Source: Lachnospiraceae bacterium (GTDB taxonomy: Bacteria > Bacillota > Clostridia > Lachnospirales > Lachnospiraceae). Taken from it: DNA of 64,000 nucleotides. The position numbers and the translations under genes were made by a program. Where the stretch lies: the NCBI GenBank assembly GCA_017550165.1, contig JAFZQH010000030.1, positions 1 through 64,000 of the forward strand. The letters are read 5' to 3'. Below, in pieces: positions 16,796 to 26,238 of the stretch; within the stretch, counting starts at the first letter, position 1, and each line of letters starts with the position of its first letter. The notes below the pieces were generated by a model. That model made no database searches. It was not told where the DNA came from and worked only from the letters and a program-made list of their open reading frames with translations.

Positions 16796-17868
16796 CTTAT
16801 ATAATATTCCTTATACCAATGTGCAAACTCTCGCAGTCCCGTTCTGAGGCTGATCTCCGGCTTAAAGCCATAGTCTTTTTCAAGTCCGGTGCTGTCCGCA
16901 TAGGTTACAGGCACATCTCCGGGCTGCATGGGAACGAGCTTCATATGTTCTTCAACATTAAATCCTTTATCCAGCACACCAGCAGTAACAAGTTCCTCTG
17001 AAAGGGTATGGACAAAATCCATCAGATTCTCCGGCTGTCCCCCTCCTATGTTATACAAGGCATAGGGCGGAATGGGCAGCCCATCATCACCGAGCTTCCT
17101 CTTGGGGGCACCACCAATTACCCGGATGACACCTTCTACAATATCATCAACATAGGTAAAGTCCCTCTTGCAATTGCCGAAATTGAAGATCTTGATGGTT
17201 TCTCCCCTGACAAGCTTATCCGTAAATAAAAAATACGCCATATCAGGACGTCCCGCAGGGCCATAGACCGTAAAGAATCTGAGCCCGGTAGCGGGGATAT
17301 CATATAATTTACTATAACTGTGAGCCAGGAGCTCATTGCTTTTCTTGGTGGCCGCATACAGGCTTATGGGAGCATCCACACTATCATCCGTCGAGAAGGG
17401 AACCTTCTTGTTACCTCCATATACGCTGGAACTGGATGCATATACTAAATGATCCACAGGGTAATGCCTGCAAGCCTCCAGGATATTGTAGAAGCCCACG
17501 ATATTGCTTTCGATATAAACGTCCGGGTGATCGATACTGAATCGCACCCCTGCCTGAGCCGCCAGGTTCACCACTATAGACGGATTATTTTCCTTAAACA
17601 CTTCTTCAAGAGCATTCTTATCCGCGATGGTATTCCTGATCATTGTAAATTCGTTATCAGAGGAGCCCTCATACTCATTTAATGAAGAAGTTCTGTACTC
17701 TTTTAAGCCCACATCGTAATAGTCGGAGAAGCAATCCATGCCTATCACCTTCAGGCCCTTGTACTCCGTAAGAAGCCTCCTGCACAGGTGATAACCGATA
17801 AAACCGGCAGCACCTGTAACAAGGATGGTTTTACCATTTATTTCAATATGGTCTTTTTCTACTCTCAC
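16792..17868 (-). CDS. UDP-glucuronate 4-epimerase (extended SDR family)
   Basis: Converts UDP-glucuronate to UDP-galacturonate. The Rossmann motif TGAAGFIGYHLCRRL (residues 18-32), the ASSSSVYGG segment and catalytic LYAATKKSNE (YxxxK) define the extended SDR epimerases, and RFFTVYGPAGRPDMAYFLFT is typical of the UDP-GlcA 4-epimerase branch (LpsL/CapI/Gae). The likely start is GTG at 17868 with AGGGA 8 nt upstream; the frame stays open further but overlaps ugd. It comes directly after UDP-glucose dehydrogenase, which supplies its substrate. 358 residues, normal for the group. Confidence 0.88.
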   Translation of the reverse strand: MRVEKDHIEINGKTILVTGAAGFIGYHLCRRLLTEYKGLKVIGMDCFSDYYDVGLKEYRTSSLNEYEGSSDNEFTMIRNTIADKNALEEVFKENNPSIVVNLAAQAGVRFSIDHPDVYIESNIVGFYNILEACRHYPVDHLVYASSSSVYGGNKKVPFSTDDSVDAPISLYAATKKSNELLAHSYSKLYDIPATGLRFFTVYGPAGRPDMAYFLFTDKLVRGETIKIFNFGNCKRDFTYVDDIVEGVIRVIGGAPKRKLGDDGLPIPPYALYNIGGGQPENLMDFVHTLSEELVTAGVLDKGFNVEEHMKLVPMQPGDVPVTYADSTGLEKDYGFKPEISLRTGLREFAHWYKEYYIR

Positions 17869-17872
17869 AATA

Positions 17873-19129
17873 TCAGTCCCTTTTAAACAGGTCTCTTGTA
17901 TACACTTTGTCTGCCACATCATCAAGCTCAGGATCATATCTATTGGCTATGATACAGTCGCATTTGTCCTTAAAGCTTTGAAGGTCGTTGACAACTTCAC
18001 TACCAAAAAATGTCCCTCCATCTTCCAATGTGGGCTCATATACGATGACCTTTGCGCCCTTTGCCTTAATACGCTTCATGATTCCCTGAATAGATGACTG
18101 GCGAAAATTATCAGAATTGGTCTTCATGGTAAGCCTGTACACTCCAACCACTCTGTTAATAGCCATGACTTCGTGAGAGACTGTATACTCCTCGCTACTC
18201 TCGTATAGTCCCGCCTTCTCCAATACCTTGTCAGCGATGTAGTCCTTTCTGGTGCGGTTGGATTCCACTATAGCTCTTATAAGCTCTTCCGGCACATCAT
18301 AATAATTGGCCAAAAGCTGCTTCGAATCTTTAGGCAGACAATAGCCACCATATCCAAATGAGGGATTGTTGTAATAATCACCAATTCTGGGATCCAAGCA
18401 CACACCACGTATGATGTCTCGAGTAGATAATCCTTTACTTTCTGCATAGGTATCCAGCTCGTTAAAATAAGCTACACGCAGAGCTAAATAGGTGTTAGAA
18501 AAAAGCTTTACGGATTCCGCTTCTGTGATACCCATTATTAATATGGGAGTATTATCTTTTAACGCCCCTTGAGCAAGAAGATTTGCAAAGGTCTCCGCCT
18601 CTTGCGTTATTATATCTCTACATCCGACTATAATCCTGCTGGGATAAAGATTATCATATAACGCCTTGCTCTCTCTTAAGAATTCCGGGGAAAAGATGAT
18701 CCTGTCGGTATTATACTTTTCAATGATTCTCTCAGTATATCCAACAGGCACTGTGGATTTGATGACAATTATCGGCTTTTCACTTCTACTGACGGTGGCG
18801 GCTAATACTTCGTCTATAACTACCTCAACTGCACTTGTATCAAAATAATTCTTCTTAGGATCATAATTTGTGGGGGTAGCTATAATAATATAATCTGCAG
18901 AAGCATAAGCTGTTTTCCCATCAGTAGTAGCACTAAGGATTAGCCCTCTCTTGTCATGTTGTGACAGATATTCTTCTATATATTCATCCTTTATCGGAGA
19001 CTGCCAACGGTTGATCTTTCCAACTTTACCCGAATCAATATCCACAGCCGTTACACTATTGTTTTGAGACAACAGCACGGCAAGGGACAATCCTACATAT
19101 CCTGTTCCTACAACAACTATACTGTACAT
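17873..19129 (-). CDS. ugd: UDP-glucose 6-dehydrogenase
   Basis: Oxidises UDP-glucose to UDP-glucuronate with two NAD+. The N-terminal NAD fold has [16 protein letters not shown] (6-21) and [15 protein letters not shown] and STVPVGYTE follow; [20 protein letters not shown] lies in the substrate site, and the catalytic cysteine is in [15 protein letters not shown]. At 418 residues it is a typical bacterial enzyme. It sits one base after the GT2 upstream and overlaps the start of the UDP-glucuronate 4-epimerase, so the two successive pathway steps are translationally coupled. Uronic acids are therefore expected in the product. Confidence 0.93.
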   Translation of the reverse strand: MYSIVVVGTGYVGLSLAVLLSQNNSVTAVDIDSGKVGKINRWQSPIKDEYIEEYLSQHDKRGLILSATTDGKTAYASADYIIIATPTNYDPKKNYFDTSAVEVVIDEVLAATVSRSEKPIIVIKSTVPVGYTERIIEKYNTDRIIFSPEFLRESKALYDNLYPSRIIVGCRDIITQEAETFANLLAQGALKDNTPILIMGITEAESVKLFSNTYLALRVAYFNELDTYAESKGLSTRDIIRGVCLDPRIGDYYNNPSFGYGGYCLPKDSKQLLANYYDVPEELIRAIVESNRTRKDYIADKVLEKAGLYESSEEYTVSHEVMAINRVVGVYRLTMKTNSDNFRQSSIQGIMKRIKAKGAKVIVYEPTLEDGGTFFGSEVVNDLQSFKDKCDCIIANRYDPELDDVADKVYTRDLFKRD

Positions 19130-19130
19130 A

Positions 19131-20525
19131 TCAGAGTTTCTCCTTCAAAAAAATATTTGTGCAGATAAAGGGATGCAGGAGTTGCTCGAAGAAGCCGCCA
19201 TATCTTTGATAATACTCTCTTTTGACACCTTTTTTTATAAGCCACGACAAATAGTCTTCAAAGCACAGATCAGATACCGATATAAGGAAAAACGGATATC
19301 TACCATTCTCGATGAGCACTTCCGAGTTAATAACGGGAAGACCGTACTTTTTCAGGCCCTGCCGGTTTTCATCTATTTCACAAAAACCTGCAATGTTTTT
19401 GCACCCGTTATTTTTTAAGAAAATATAGGCATAATCTGCTTCTATGTTGCTTCCGAATATCCACACTTTCTCCTTGGAGCTGATGTTCCCGAGAAATGAT
19501 AACAGCCCTTCTCTGATAGCCTTGGCCCGGGTTTTTGCAAATCCGTCACACATTTTTTTGTCCAAGAACAAACCAGCTTCAAGCATAGCATTTGGCGACA
19601 GATATTCTGCAGATAACACATTTCTTGAATCTATCTCACGCACTATGTCCCTAATGGCTTCTAACGCTTCTCCGGTTTCTTTATCAGGATTACCCCACAC
19701 CAGGAGATCCTGATAAGTACGGAATGTAATAATGGCCATCTCCCTTGCCAAAAATGACCACTGCTGATCAGAAAGATCATTTTTTTCCTTTGCAAAGTCC
19801 ATAACACTTCTAAATTCATTTAAATGATGCACGATAAGCTTGGGGCTGTATGATGAGGCCCCTGCATTATCACGCCTGTAGAAGTAAACCGGCTTGTTGA
19901 TATAATAACCACGATCCAAGCAAAGAGCTATTTTATATCTTACGCCACAGTCCTGAATGGATGCCCCCAAAGTCTCATTAAAACGGATTCCGTTTTCATC
20001 AAGAAATCCTTTTCTATAAATGCCATTCCACAGGAAAACATCCGGCGTCTCCATGGTATCAGTAATACTAACCTTGCCAAAACGCCTGCCATACCTTGCA
20101 GAACATCCCCAGGTTACATAGTAGGGCATAAAGATCCTCTCGCCTGTTGATGCATGAACAAATACTTCGAAATCACCTTTGACATAGTCCGCTCGCCATT
20201 CTATGGCACGTTCATAAAGAATCTCATACATATTATCTCTGATGTAATCATCAGTATCCACGAGTCCGATATAATCTCCCTTAGCTTCATCCAACCCCAT
20301 ATTAACCTGAAGACCATAACTCTTCTTAGGGGAATGAAGCACTTTTATACGGCTGTCTTTATTCCTGTATTCCTCAAGTATCTCAGCCGTTCCGTCATCA
20401 GAACCGGCATCAACGCATATTATCTCTATATCCTGCATGGTCTGTCCTATGACACTATCCAGACATTCTCTTATATAGGGTGCCACATTAAGCGATGGCA
20501 GGATAATACTAACCTTTATCTGCAT
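19131..20525 (-). CDS. Family 2 glycosyltransferase with C-terminal Rossmann-like module
   Basis: 464 residues. The catalytic GT2 part (1-230) has [29 protein letters not shown] and [10 protein letters not shown] helical region follows, then from about residue 345 the shared operon module: [31 protein letters not shown] and [20 protein letters not shown]. No membrane segment. GGAGGG lies 7 nt before the ATG. The sugar is not predictable; proximity to ugd and the epimerase (one base gap to ugd) would suit a uronosyltransferase but does not prove it. Confidence 0.82.
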   Translation of the reverse strand: MQIKVSIILPSLNVAPYIRECLDSVIGQTMQDIEIICVDAGSDDGTAEILEEYRNKDSRIKVLHSPKKSYGLQVNMGLDEAKGDYIGLVDTDDYIRDNMYEILYERAIEWRADYVKGDFEVFVHASTGERIFMPYYVTWGCSARYGRRFGKVSITDTMETPDVFLWNGIYRKGFLDENGIRFNETLGASIQDCGVRYKIALCLDRGYYINKPVYFYRRDNAGASSYSPKLIVHHLNEFRSVMDFAKEKNDLSDQQWSFLAREMAIITFRTYQDLLVWGNPDKETGEALEAIRDIVREIDSRNVLSAEYLSPNAMLEAGLFLDKKMCDGFAKTRAKAIREGLLSFLGNISSKEKVWIFGSNIEADYAYIFLKNNGCKNIAGFCEIDENRQGLKKYGLPVINSEVLIENGRYPFFLISVSDLCFEDYLSWLIKKGVKREYYQRYGGFFEQLLHPFICTNIFLKEKL

Positions 20526-20540
20526 CAGGCTTCCCTCCTA

Positions 20541-21836
20541 TTACTTTTCCAAAAATATCATATCCGTGTACGAGATCTTTATCTTTTCCTTATGTTCTAT
20601 AAGCCATATTCCCAACAGGGCTTCTACCAAATAACCCATATACCTGTCTTTACGAACAAAGCCCATATCTTCATACATATTCTCTACCCGGAATACCACA
20701 TCGAACACAAGCTTGGCATAATCCATAAAATGCTCATACTTCATCACATATATATTACAGGGGGGATAGAACCTTGCTGTCATGTAGGCATCCCGCGCTT
20801 TGGAATATCGGGGTGCGACTTCTTCAACAGCCCTATTGAAAAAATCAACATCACATTTAGGAACCAGGGACGCAAAGAAGGCCCCGTTCCCCTGCGGTAC
20901 AAATGTAGGTCTGGTAACTATGACGTCAATGTCATTATCCGCTATCCTTCCCCAATCATCGTCCTTGATATCAATTTGTCTCCTGTAGTGATTTAGGCCT
21001 ATATAGTCCGTTTCGGGTGCATTCTTCCACATCCAATAAATAGCAGTTGCTTCAGAGAAGTTCCCGTTTTTAGCTGATATATTATCTCCGCTGTTATCCT
21101 TCAGATCATATATAGATTTATCCGTAAGGGCTGCACCCACCTGTATGGGTACAATCCAGTCTTTCAGGTTCTTATCTGCAAGACCGGTATCCCTGTCTGC
21201 ATGAGACCGAGCCATATAAATGTCCTTTTTTATTATTGCAGACTTGCTTTCACCTCTAAGACGCTTGAGTTCATAATAGCTTCCATAAGTATCCTGAAAC
21301 TCTGTGATGGGTGTTCGATACGCAAACAATGATCGCATATCATCGAGTTTCTTGGGAACAAACTCCCTATATGCAAACCTCCAATAATACTTATCTCCAT
21401 TATCATCCTTATATGCAAAGATACTGTGATCCTTCTCCACAGGAAGATCCTTTTCAATTGACAAACAGCCTTTATCAAAAGCCATTTCAACAGATGTATT
21501 AACCATCTCTGTATACATGGGATTGGGAATAAAAATGACATTATTGATACTCTTTTCGACAAGGAGTTCAAACACGCTGTTAAAAGGCTTGCTCCTGAAT
21601 TGAAACGAAACAAGGATTACGCTGTTTTCATCCCATTCATACTTCTCAACTGGAATCACCGGCAGCCCGTCCACATTTGTCGGATTCCCATCTGAGGATG
21701 TCACCACAAATCCCTCTACTGAGACGCCTTTTAGTCGGAGATAATTATATACGTACCAGGGCTGACCCTTGGCGCCATATACATATACCTTTTTCTCTTC
21801 AAGGCTTTTAATAAACTCATTAAGATTATCAAGCAT
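20541..21836 (-). CDS. DUF4422 putative glycosyltransferase with N-terminal Rossmann-like module
   Basis: 431 residues. The start ATG at 21836 follows GGGGGAG by 7 nt. Residues about 12-105 are the shared module in N-terminal position (KKVYVYGAKGQPWYVYNYLR; SVILVSFQFRSK). The C-terminal ~220 residues are DUF4422, a family found in capsule and LPS loci and thought to be glycosyltransferases: IVPIQVGAAL, the highly typical ATAIYWMWKNAPETDYIGLN followed by HYRR, and PCNIYVMKYEHFMDYAKLVF. Function of DUF4422 is not proven in general, so the transferase role is inferred. Confidence 0.75.
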   Translation of the reverse strand: MLDNLNEFIKSLEEKKVYVYGAKGQPWYVYNYLRLKGVSVEGFVVTSSDGNPTNVDGLPVIPVEKYEWDENSVILVSFQFRSKPFNSVFELLVEKSINNVIFIPNPMYTEMVNTSVEMAFDKGCLSIEKDLPVEKDHSIFAYKDDNGDKYYWRFAYREFVPKKLDDMRSLFAYRTPITEFQDTYGSYYELKRLRGESKSAIIKKDIYMARSHADRDTGLADKNLKDWIVPIQVGAALTDKSIYDLKDNSGDNISAKNGNFSEATAIYWMWKNAPETDYIGLNHYRRQIDIKDDDWGRIADNDIDVIVTRPTFVPQGNGAFFASLVPKCDVDFFNRAVEEVAPRYSKARDAYMTARFYPPCNIYVMKYEHFMDYAKLVFDVVFRVENMYEDMGFVRKDRYMGYLVEALLGIWLIEHKEKIKISYTDMIFLEK

Positions 21837-21864
21837 CCCATCTCTCCCCCAGTTAGCATTTACT

Positions 21865-23190
21865 TTACAATAATTCATCAATATCTATTATCTCTGTATC
21901 AGGAAGCCGTCCTGTCAATTCCCGTCTGATGGATGATGCCCACTTGAATACCGTGATGATCACGGCATCTACTTCCTCCAGTTCATCATCCAGAGATAGT
22001 AACTTATATCCACAGCTTTCTGCATTTGGATTTCTATCCATAACATACGCAACATCAAATCTGCTATCTCTAAGTTCAAAAGCCGCTTGTCTCCCTAATT
22101 CATTCATCCCGTAAATAGCAACCGAATTGATACACCTATCTCGAAGATCATCAGCAATGCTTAGACCAAGTTTTTTGCGTTCAAGCCAACTTGCGAGCAG
22201 CACTGAAAGCCTACTATATTTTTCAGCAAACCTGTCTGATTCATGTTTATTAGCATCATCAACCAGTTTTGTCTGCGTATGCTCCTTTAAAGCAGTAAAA
22301 TCTTCCTCCAACCCAGCCCTTATCCCACTGATAATATACTTTTCATATTCAGCCGTATCATATGGTGCACAGGCAACCTTCATTTTTACATTTGCTATAT
22401 AGTCATTTACATCCGTTTCATTTTTATACCAACGCAGCAAGCAGATATGATTTCTCGTCTCATAGTACTCCATCCACGGTTGAGTATAAACAAACCAGCC
22501 GTGCTGGTTTCCGTTAAAATACTCTTTTGATAGTTTTTTGGGGTGATAAAAAAAAGAATCAACCACGGTTCCGACAAATACTCCGTGAAACTTTGCTCTT
22601 TCGATGTACTCGACCTCATCTCCATGAATAACAAAATCTTTTCTAATATTTCCGATTTTATTAAATGCTTCTCTCGTAATTAATGTACCATTGAAGGGAT
22701 TTGCTTCATTTTCATAAACAGTCCTTCCGCTGGTGTTCTCCCATTTTTCTATTTGCAAAATACTTCTCATGCCAGCAAACCCAAACGCAAGAGAGTAATT
22801 ATTTCCTAATACAACTGAATTAAGTATCCATTCATTAGTATTAATCGTTGCCGATGCATCAAATAATTTCTCTAACGTAGTCTCCGTTTTAGGAAACCCG
22901 TCATCATCCATTAGCCACGCAAAATTATAGCCTTGTGAGAATACATAATCTAATCCAAGATTAAATCCCCCTGCACCAAAGTCATTCATTTCGTTGTACT
23001 TGTATATGACACGAGAGTTGTCCAACAATCCATGTTCAGTAAGGTAACTCTTTGTTCCGTCAGTTGATGCATTATCAACTACAAGTATATCCTGCTCAAC
23101 TGTCTGAGCCAGGTTATGCTCGATGCACCTCTTAAGAAGATCTTTTCGATTATGAGTTACAATAATGCTACAACACCTATTATGATTCAT
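21865..23190 (-). CDS. GlfT2/rhamnosyltransferase-like GT2 with C-terminal Rossmann-like module
   Basis: 441 residues from the ATG at 23190, which overlaps the stop of the upstream gene. The GT2 part has CCSIIVTHNRKDLLKRCIEH (6-25), VVDNASTDGT (38-47) and the triple-Asp AWLMDDDGFP (91-100); NPFNGTLITREAFNKIG and FVIHGDEVEYIERAKFHG resemble galactofuranosyl/rhamnosyl-transferases of the GlfT2 type. The last ~90 residues (SVAIYGMNELGRQAAFELRD, YVMDRNPNAES, DAVIITVFKWASSI) are the shared module. It clearly resembles the end of the WbsX-like protein in the same operon (both run to a ...DAVIIT...ELL pattern). Confidence 0.8.
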   Translation of the reverse strand: MNHNRCCSIIVTHNRKDLLKRCIEHNLAQTVEQDILVVDNASTDGTKSYLTEHGLLDNSRVIYKYNEMNDFGAGGFNLGLDYVFSQGYNFAWLMDDDGFPKTETTLEKLFDASATINTNEWILNSVVLGNNYSLAFGFAGMRSILQIEKWENTSGRTVYENEANPFNGTLITREAFNKIGNIRKDFVIHGDEVEYIERAKFHGVFVGTVVDSFFYHPKKLSKEYFNGNQHGWFVYTQPWMEYYETRNHICLLRWYKNETDVNDYIANVKMKVACAPYDTAEYEKYIISGIRAGLEEDFTALKEHTQTKLVDDANKHESDRFAEKYSRLSVLLASWLERKKLGLSIADDLRDRCINSVAIYGMNELGRQAAFELRDSRFDVAYVMDRNPNAESCGYKLLSLDDELEEVDAVIITVFKWASSIRRELTGRLPDTEIIDIDELL

Positions 23191-24964
23191 ATTCCCATCT
23201 ATTCCTATTGATAACGCCAAATGCTTTACAACCCATATTTCTGATCTGTTCCCGAATCTCTTCAACATATCTGTCTGAGACCGCTATGATAATGTATTGA
23301 TTTTTTTGGATATCAGTAGGAGATATGCATATTATATCATCAATAATTACTTGGTTTTCATCCGGGGGACAATTGTCACAAAAGAACTTAATCTTTACAT
23401 TATCCTTTATCAACTGTTCATATGCATACTTTCCGTTAATACCGACGCCCCAGATAATGATATCTGAGCCAACGCCCTTAATCTTTTTTATGAACTCTCG
23501 CTTATATTTATTTCCAAGAGCATCCTCCCATCCCAGTGTCGGTTGAAAACCTAGCGAGTAATTATCACAAATAGACTTTAGATCTCCACCATCCCACCCC
23601 ATTTCGGTTGATAATATGTCAGGCTTATCCGTTGTCGATATTTGGTGCTTACCCAAATATGCATCCGGATTAGACAGCTGTGGAATCTTTCTATAATCAA
23701 ACCCCATTAACGAAGAAATAGTCTGATCAATAAGAAGGGGGTCCTCTCCCAATATAAGGACACCAACCTCTTTAGGTGACGGCTCAAGGGGGCCTTCTTT
23801 CTCACCTGAAATAATCATATCTGCAACGGTAAAATACTTTCGTTGTTTCTCGTTACGCATTATACCCTTCTTATCGGCATAAAACATAATCTTATTCAGG
23901 TCTACAACAGTTCTCCATATGGTATCATTCCCGTACCAACTGCCTTCCCAGTAATTCTCATTATCCCTTGTCGAACCCAGTTTTTTCAGGCTCTGGTACA
24001 ATAAGAATGCTTCCCTAGCTTCTTCTTCTTTTTCTGCTTTCATCAGGGCATTTCGTATATCTAGGACCTGATTAGCCATACTGTAATACTTATTCTCATA
24101 ATGATAGGCATCTCCGCCTTCAGACTGACTTCCTAGGGTATGATGTGGTAAGTACTCCTTATTGGCATTAATACCAACTAGATTCTTTAATGCTCCGGTG
24201 ATACCTGCTTTTCTATGGGTCTTTGGTTTGGGAAGATTAATAACTACATCTGCTTCAAGTAGGTACTGCGATATTTTATACTCATGAACCCCGGAAGTAT
24301 GATGCTTTCGCAGAATTTGTGGATCATAATTGGTTATCCTCAGACGATCATTATGCTCCTCCGAAAGTCCTGCAAACATACTATCAGAGTCCAGCCTAAC
24401 AACGACACCATCATTACCCTCTTGCTCCTGCAAATGATAATACCCTGACTCCTCACGAGTCTTTACGTTCCTAAAGTCCCTCAATTCAATACTAATACCC
24501 ATATCCTTATAATACCGAACAAGATCACGGTAACCGCTATCATTCACAAGTCTGTCAAAATCACAATCCTGCAACGGCGCATCACCTACTATGATCCTTC
24601 CAGTACCTTTCAGGGCCCTACATACATAATCTATAACTGCTGCAGCAACTGAAGGATGTGTGTATAAGCACTCTTCTCCCAAACCACTTCTGTTTTTATC
24701 CAGAACAAGGTTTGGTTTTATCAGTACTACATCATCCTCCTTAATATATGACCCTAATGGATTCCAGTTAGACGTTCCATAGTTTCCCAGATCTAATCCA
24801 TACATTTTTAAACCTTGACGAACCATGTCGTAAACCTTATTTGTTCCACTTTCCGCCATATCATTATAATCATATTCCGGATAATTCTCAGATGGCCTAA
24901 AATAAGACTCTTTGCCGGGATAGTTACTGGTTGTATCTCTTATAATGCAAACTCTGTTATTCAT
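23180..24964 (-). CDS. DUF362 protein with C-terminal Rossmann-like module
   Basis: 594 residues. Residues about 1-470 resemble DUF362: DDVVLIKPNLVLDKN (near 77), TGRIIVGDAPLQDCDF, DVVINLPKPKTHRKAGITGA, LKNLVGIN. Many DUF362 proteins are ferredoxin fusions, but no CxxCxxC cluster is present here. The last ~95 residues are the module shared across the operon (SDIIIWGVGINGKYAYEQLI, KFFCDNCPPDEN, YIIIAVSDRYVEEIREQIRN). DUF362 has no agreed activity, and finding it fused to this module inside a glycan operon is unusual. The start is taken as the ATG at 24964, just past the upstream stop; its ribosome site is weak. Confidence 0.7.
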   Translation of the reverse strand: MNNRVCIIRDTTSNYPGKESYFRPSENYPEYDYNDMAESGTNKVYDMVRQGLKMYGLDLGNYGTSNWNPLGSYIKEDDVVLIKPNLVLDKNRSGLGEECLYTHPSVAAAVIDYVCRALKGTGRIIVGDAPLQDCDFDRLVNDSGYRDLVRYYKDMGISIELRDFRNVKTREESGYYHLQEQEGNDGVVVRLDSDSMFAGLSEEHNDRLRITNYDPQILRKHHTSGVHEYKISQYLLEADVVINLPKPKTHRKAGITGALKNLVGINANKEYLPHHTLGSQSEGGDAYHYENKYYSMANQVLDIRNALMKAEKEEEAREAFLLYQSLKKLGSTRDNENYWEGSWYGNDTIWRTVVDLNKIMFYADKKGIMRNEKQRKYFTVADMIISGEKEGPLEPSPKEVGVLILGEDPLLIDQTISSLMGFDYRKIPQLSNPDAYLGKHQISTTDKPDILSTEMGWDGGDLKSICDNYSLGFQPTLGWEDALGNKYKREFIKKIKGVGSDIIIWGVGINGKYAYEQLIKDNVKIKFFCDNCPPDENQVIIDDIICISPTDIQKNQYIIIAVSDRYVEEIREQIRNMGCKAFGVINRNRWEYES

Positions 24965-24965
24965 A

Positions 24966-26189
24966 CTATGCGTCTCTATCATCAATAGGTAACTCTATAT
25001 AGTCTCCTAGTCTAATCCCCAATTCCGGTGGCGTAAACTTCTCATAACCCGCGCCATGGGTAAAGGTCATCTCGCCAAAGTAAACCCTTCCAGCATAATT
25101 ATATAAATCAACCCGAACGTGGAGGAATCCCTCCGAAAGAATACTTGCGATATGAAGCATTTCTTCCAACTCTGCCGGCCTTTCTATAACATGATCTTTG
25201 TCAGTCGGATATAATATGGACCCCTCAATATACTGCCAATCCGTTGTATATAGATTTCTTCTGTGATTACCAGATCGATCGAAATCAACCTGGATTAACT
25301 TTGGAACCCCATTAAAGCAGAATATCTTATAGTCATTTATTTCCTCAATTCCATCTCCGATGAACTCTTCAGCGATGATCCTTGGGCGGATGAATTTATA
25401 CGGCCACTCTCTTGCGTGCCAATAATAGTTTCTATTCAAATTTTTTTCAAATAATTCCCTAGCCTTTTCTAAATTAAACGTCTCTTTATCTTTACAGATA
25501 ACAACTCCGCCGGAATCGTGTGTGCACTTTATTACGAACCGATCCGGAAGCGATTCGAAATCTATCTCTTCAAATCGGTCCCAAATCCCAATTGTCGGAA
25601 TGATATACACCTCACCTATGCGTTTTCTTACAAGCTCCTTGGCTGTATACTTGTCCGCATACGCTATCATCTGCGGAACACGGTAGTTTAATTTAATCCA
25701 CTGAAGCTTTTCGTTAAAGCATCTCGGATGATATAAATCCAGTTCCAGACCAGTCATCTCCTTATATTGTTTCATCAGAAACAGTTCATCATCATATATT
25801 TCTGAATACCGCTGTTTTATATAGATAGGGGCTTCATCCAGATCATCAAAGAAGCATTTCACACCCTTCCAGTCAATAAAGCAATACTGACTCACTCCAT
25901 GCTTCACCAGCTGATCCTTTATCTCATCCTTATACTTACCCCCAAAACACGCAACTACGTAGAATTCGTCTGAATGCTCATACAAGTATTCCGGGGCCTT
26001 TACATATATTGCATCTCTAACTAGGGTTCCTGCTTTTACGTAATTATCGATATAACAATCAATCTTAATGCCAGATAACTTCATCAGGTCATACACTTTA
26101 CCTGATCCTAGTTCCCCGGCGCCAAACACACATACCTTTCCATTCCACTCAGATACTATATAATCAAGCATCTCATAAATCTTTTTCAT
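24966..26189 (-). CDS. TupA-like ATP-grasp ligase with N-terminal Rossmann-like module
   Basis: 407 residues. Residues about 15-110 are the shared module (GKVCVFGAGELGSGKVYDLM, CYIDNYVKAG, YVVACFGGKYKDEIKDQLVK). The rest matches the TupA-like ATP-grasp group: YHPRCFNEKLQWIKLNYRVP, YADKYTAKELVRKRIGEVYI, FVIKCTHDSGGVVIC, EINDYKIFCFNGVPKLIQVD, RVDLYNYAGRVYFGEMTFTHG. TupA was described in teichuronopeptide synthesis, where amino acids are joined to a uronic-acid polymer; together with ugd and the epimerase this suggests amidation of a uronate by an amino acid or amine. ATG at 26189, GGAGG 12 nt upstream. Confidence 0.78.
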   Translation of the reverse strand: MKKIYEMLDYIVSEWNGKVCVFGAGELGSGKVYDLMKLSGIKIDCYIDNYVKAGTLVRDAIYVKAPEYLYEHSDEFYVVACFGGKYKDEIKDQLVKHGVSQYCFIDWKGVKCFFDDLDEAPIYIKQRYSEIYDDELFLMKQYKEMTGLELDLYHPRCFNEKLQWIKLNYRVPQMIAYADKYTAKELVRKRIGEVYIIPTIGIWDRFEEIDFESLPDRFVIKCTHDSGGVVICKDKETFNLEKARELFEKNLNRNYYWHAREWPYKFIRPRIIAEEFIGDGIEEINDYKIFCFNGVPKLIQVDFDRSGNHRRNLYTTDWQYIEGSILYPTDKDHVIERPAELEEMLHIASILSEGFLHVRVDLYNYAGRVYFGEMTFTHGAGYEKFTPPELGIRLGDYIELPIDDRDA

Positions 26190-26238
26190 TAATAATACCA
26201 ACCTCCGTAGTGGATCTAATTCCACCAGATTAATTGTA

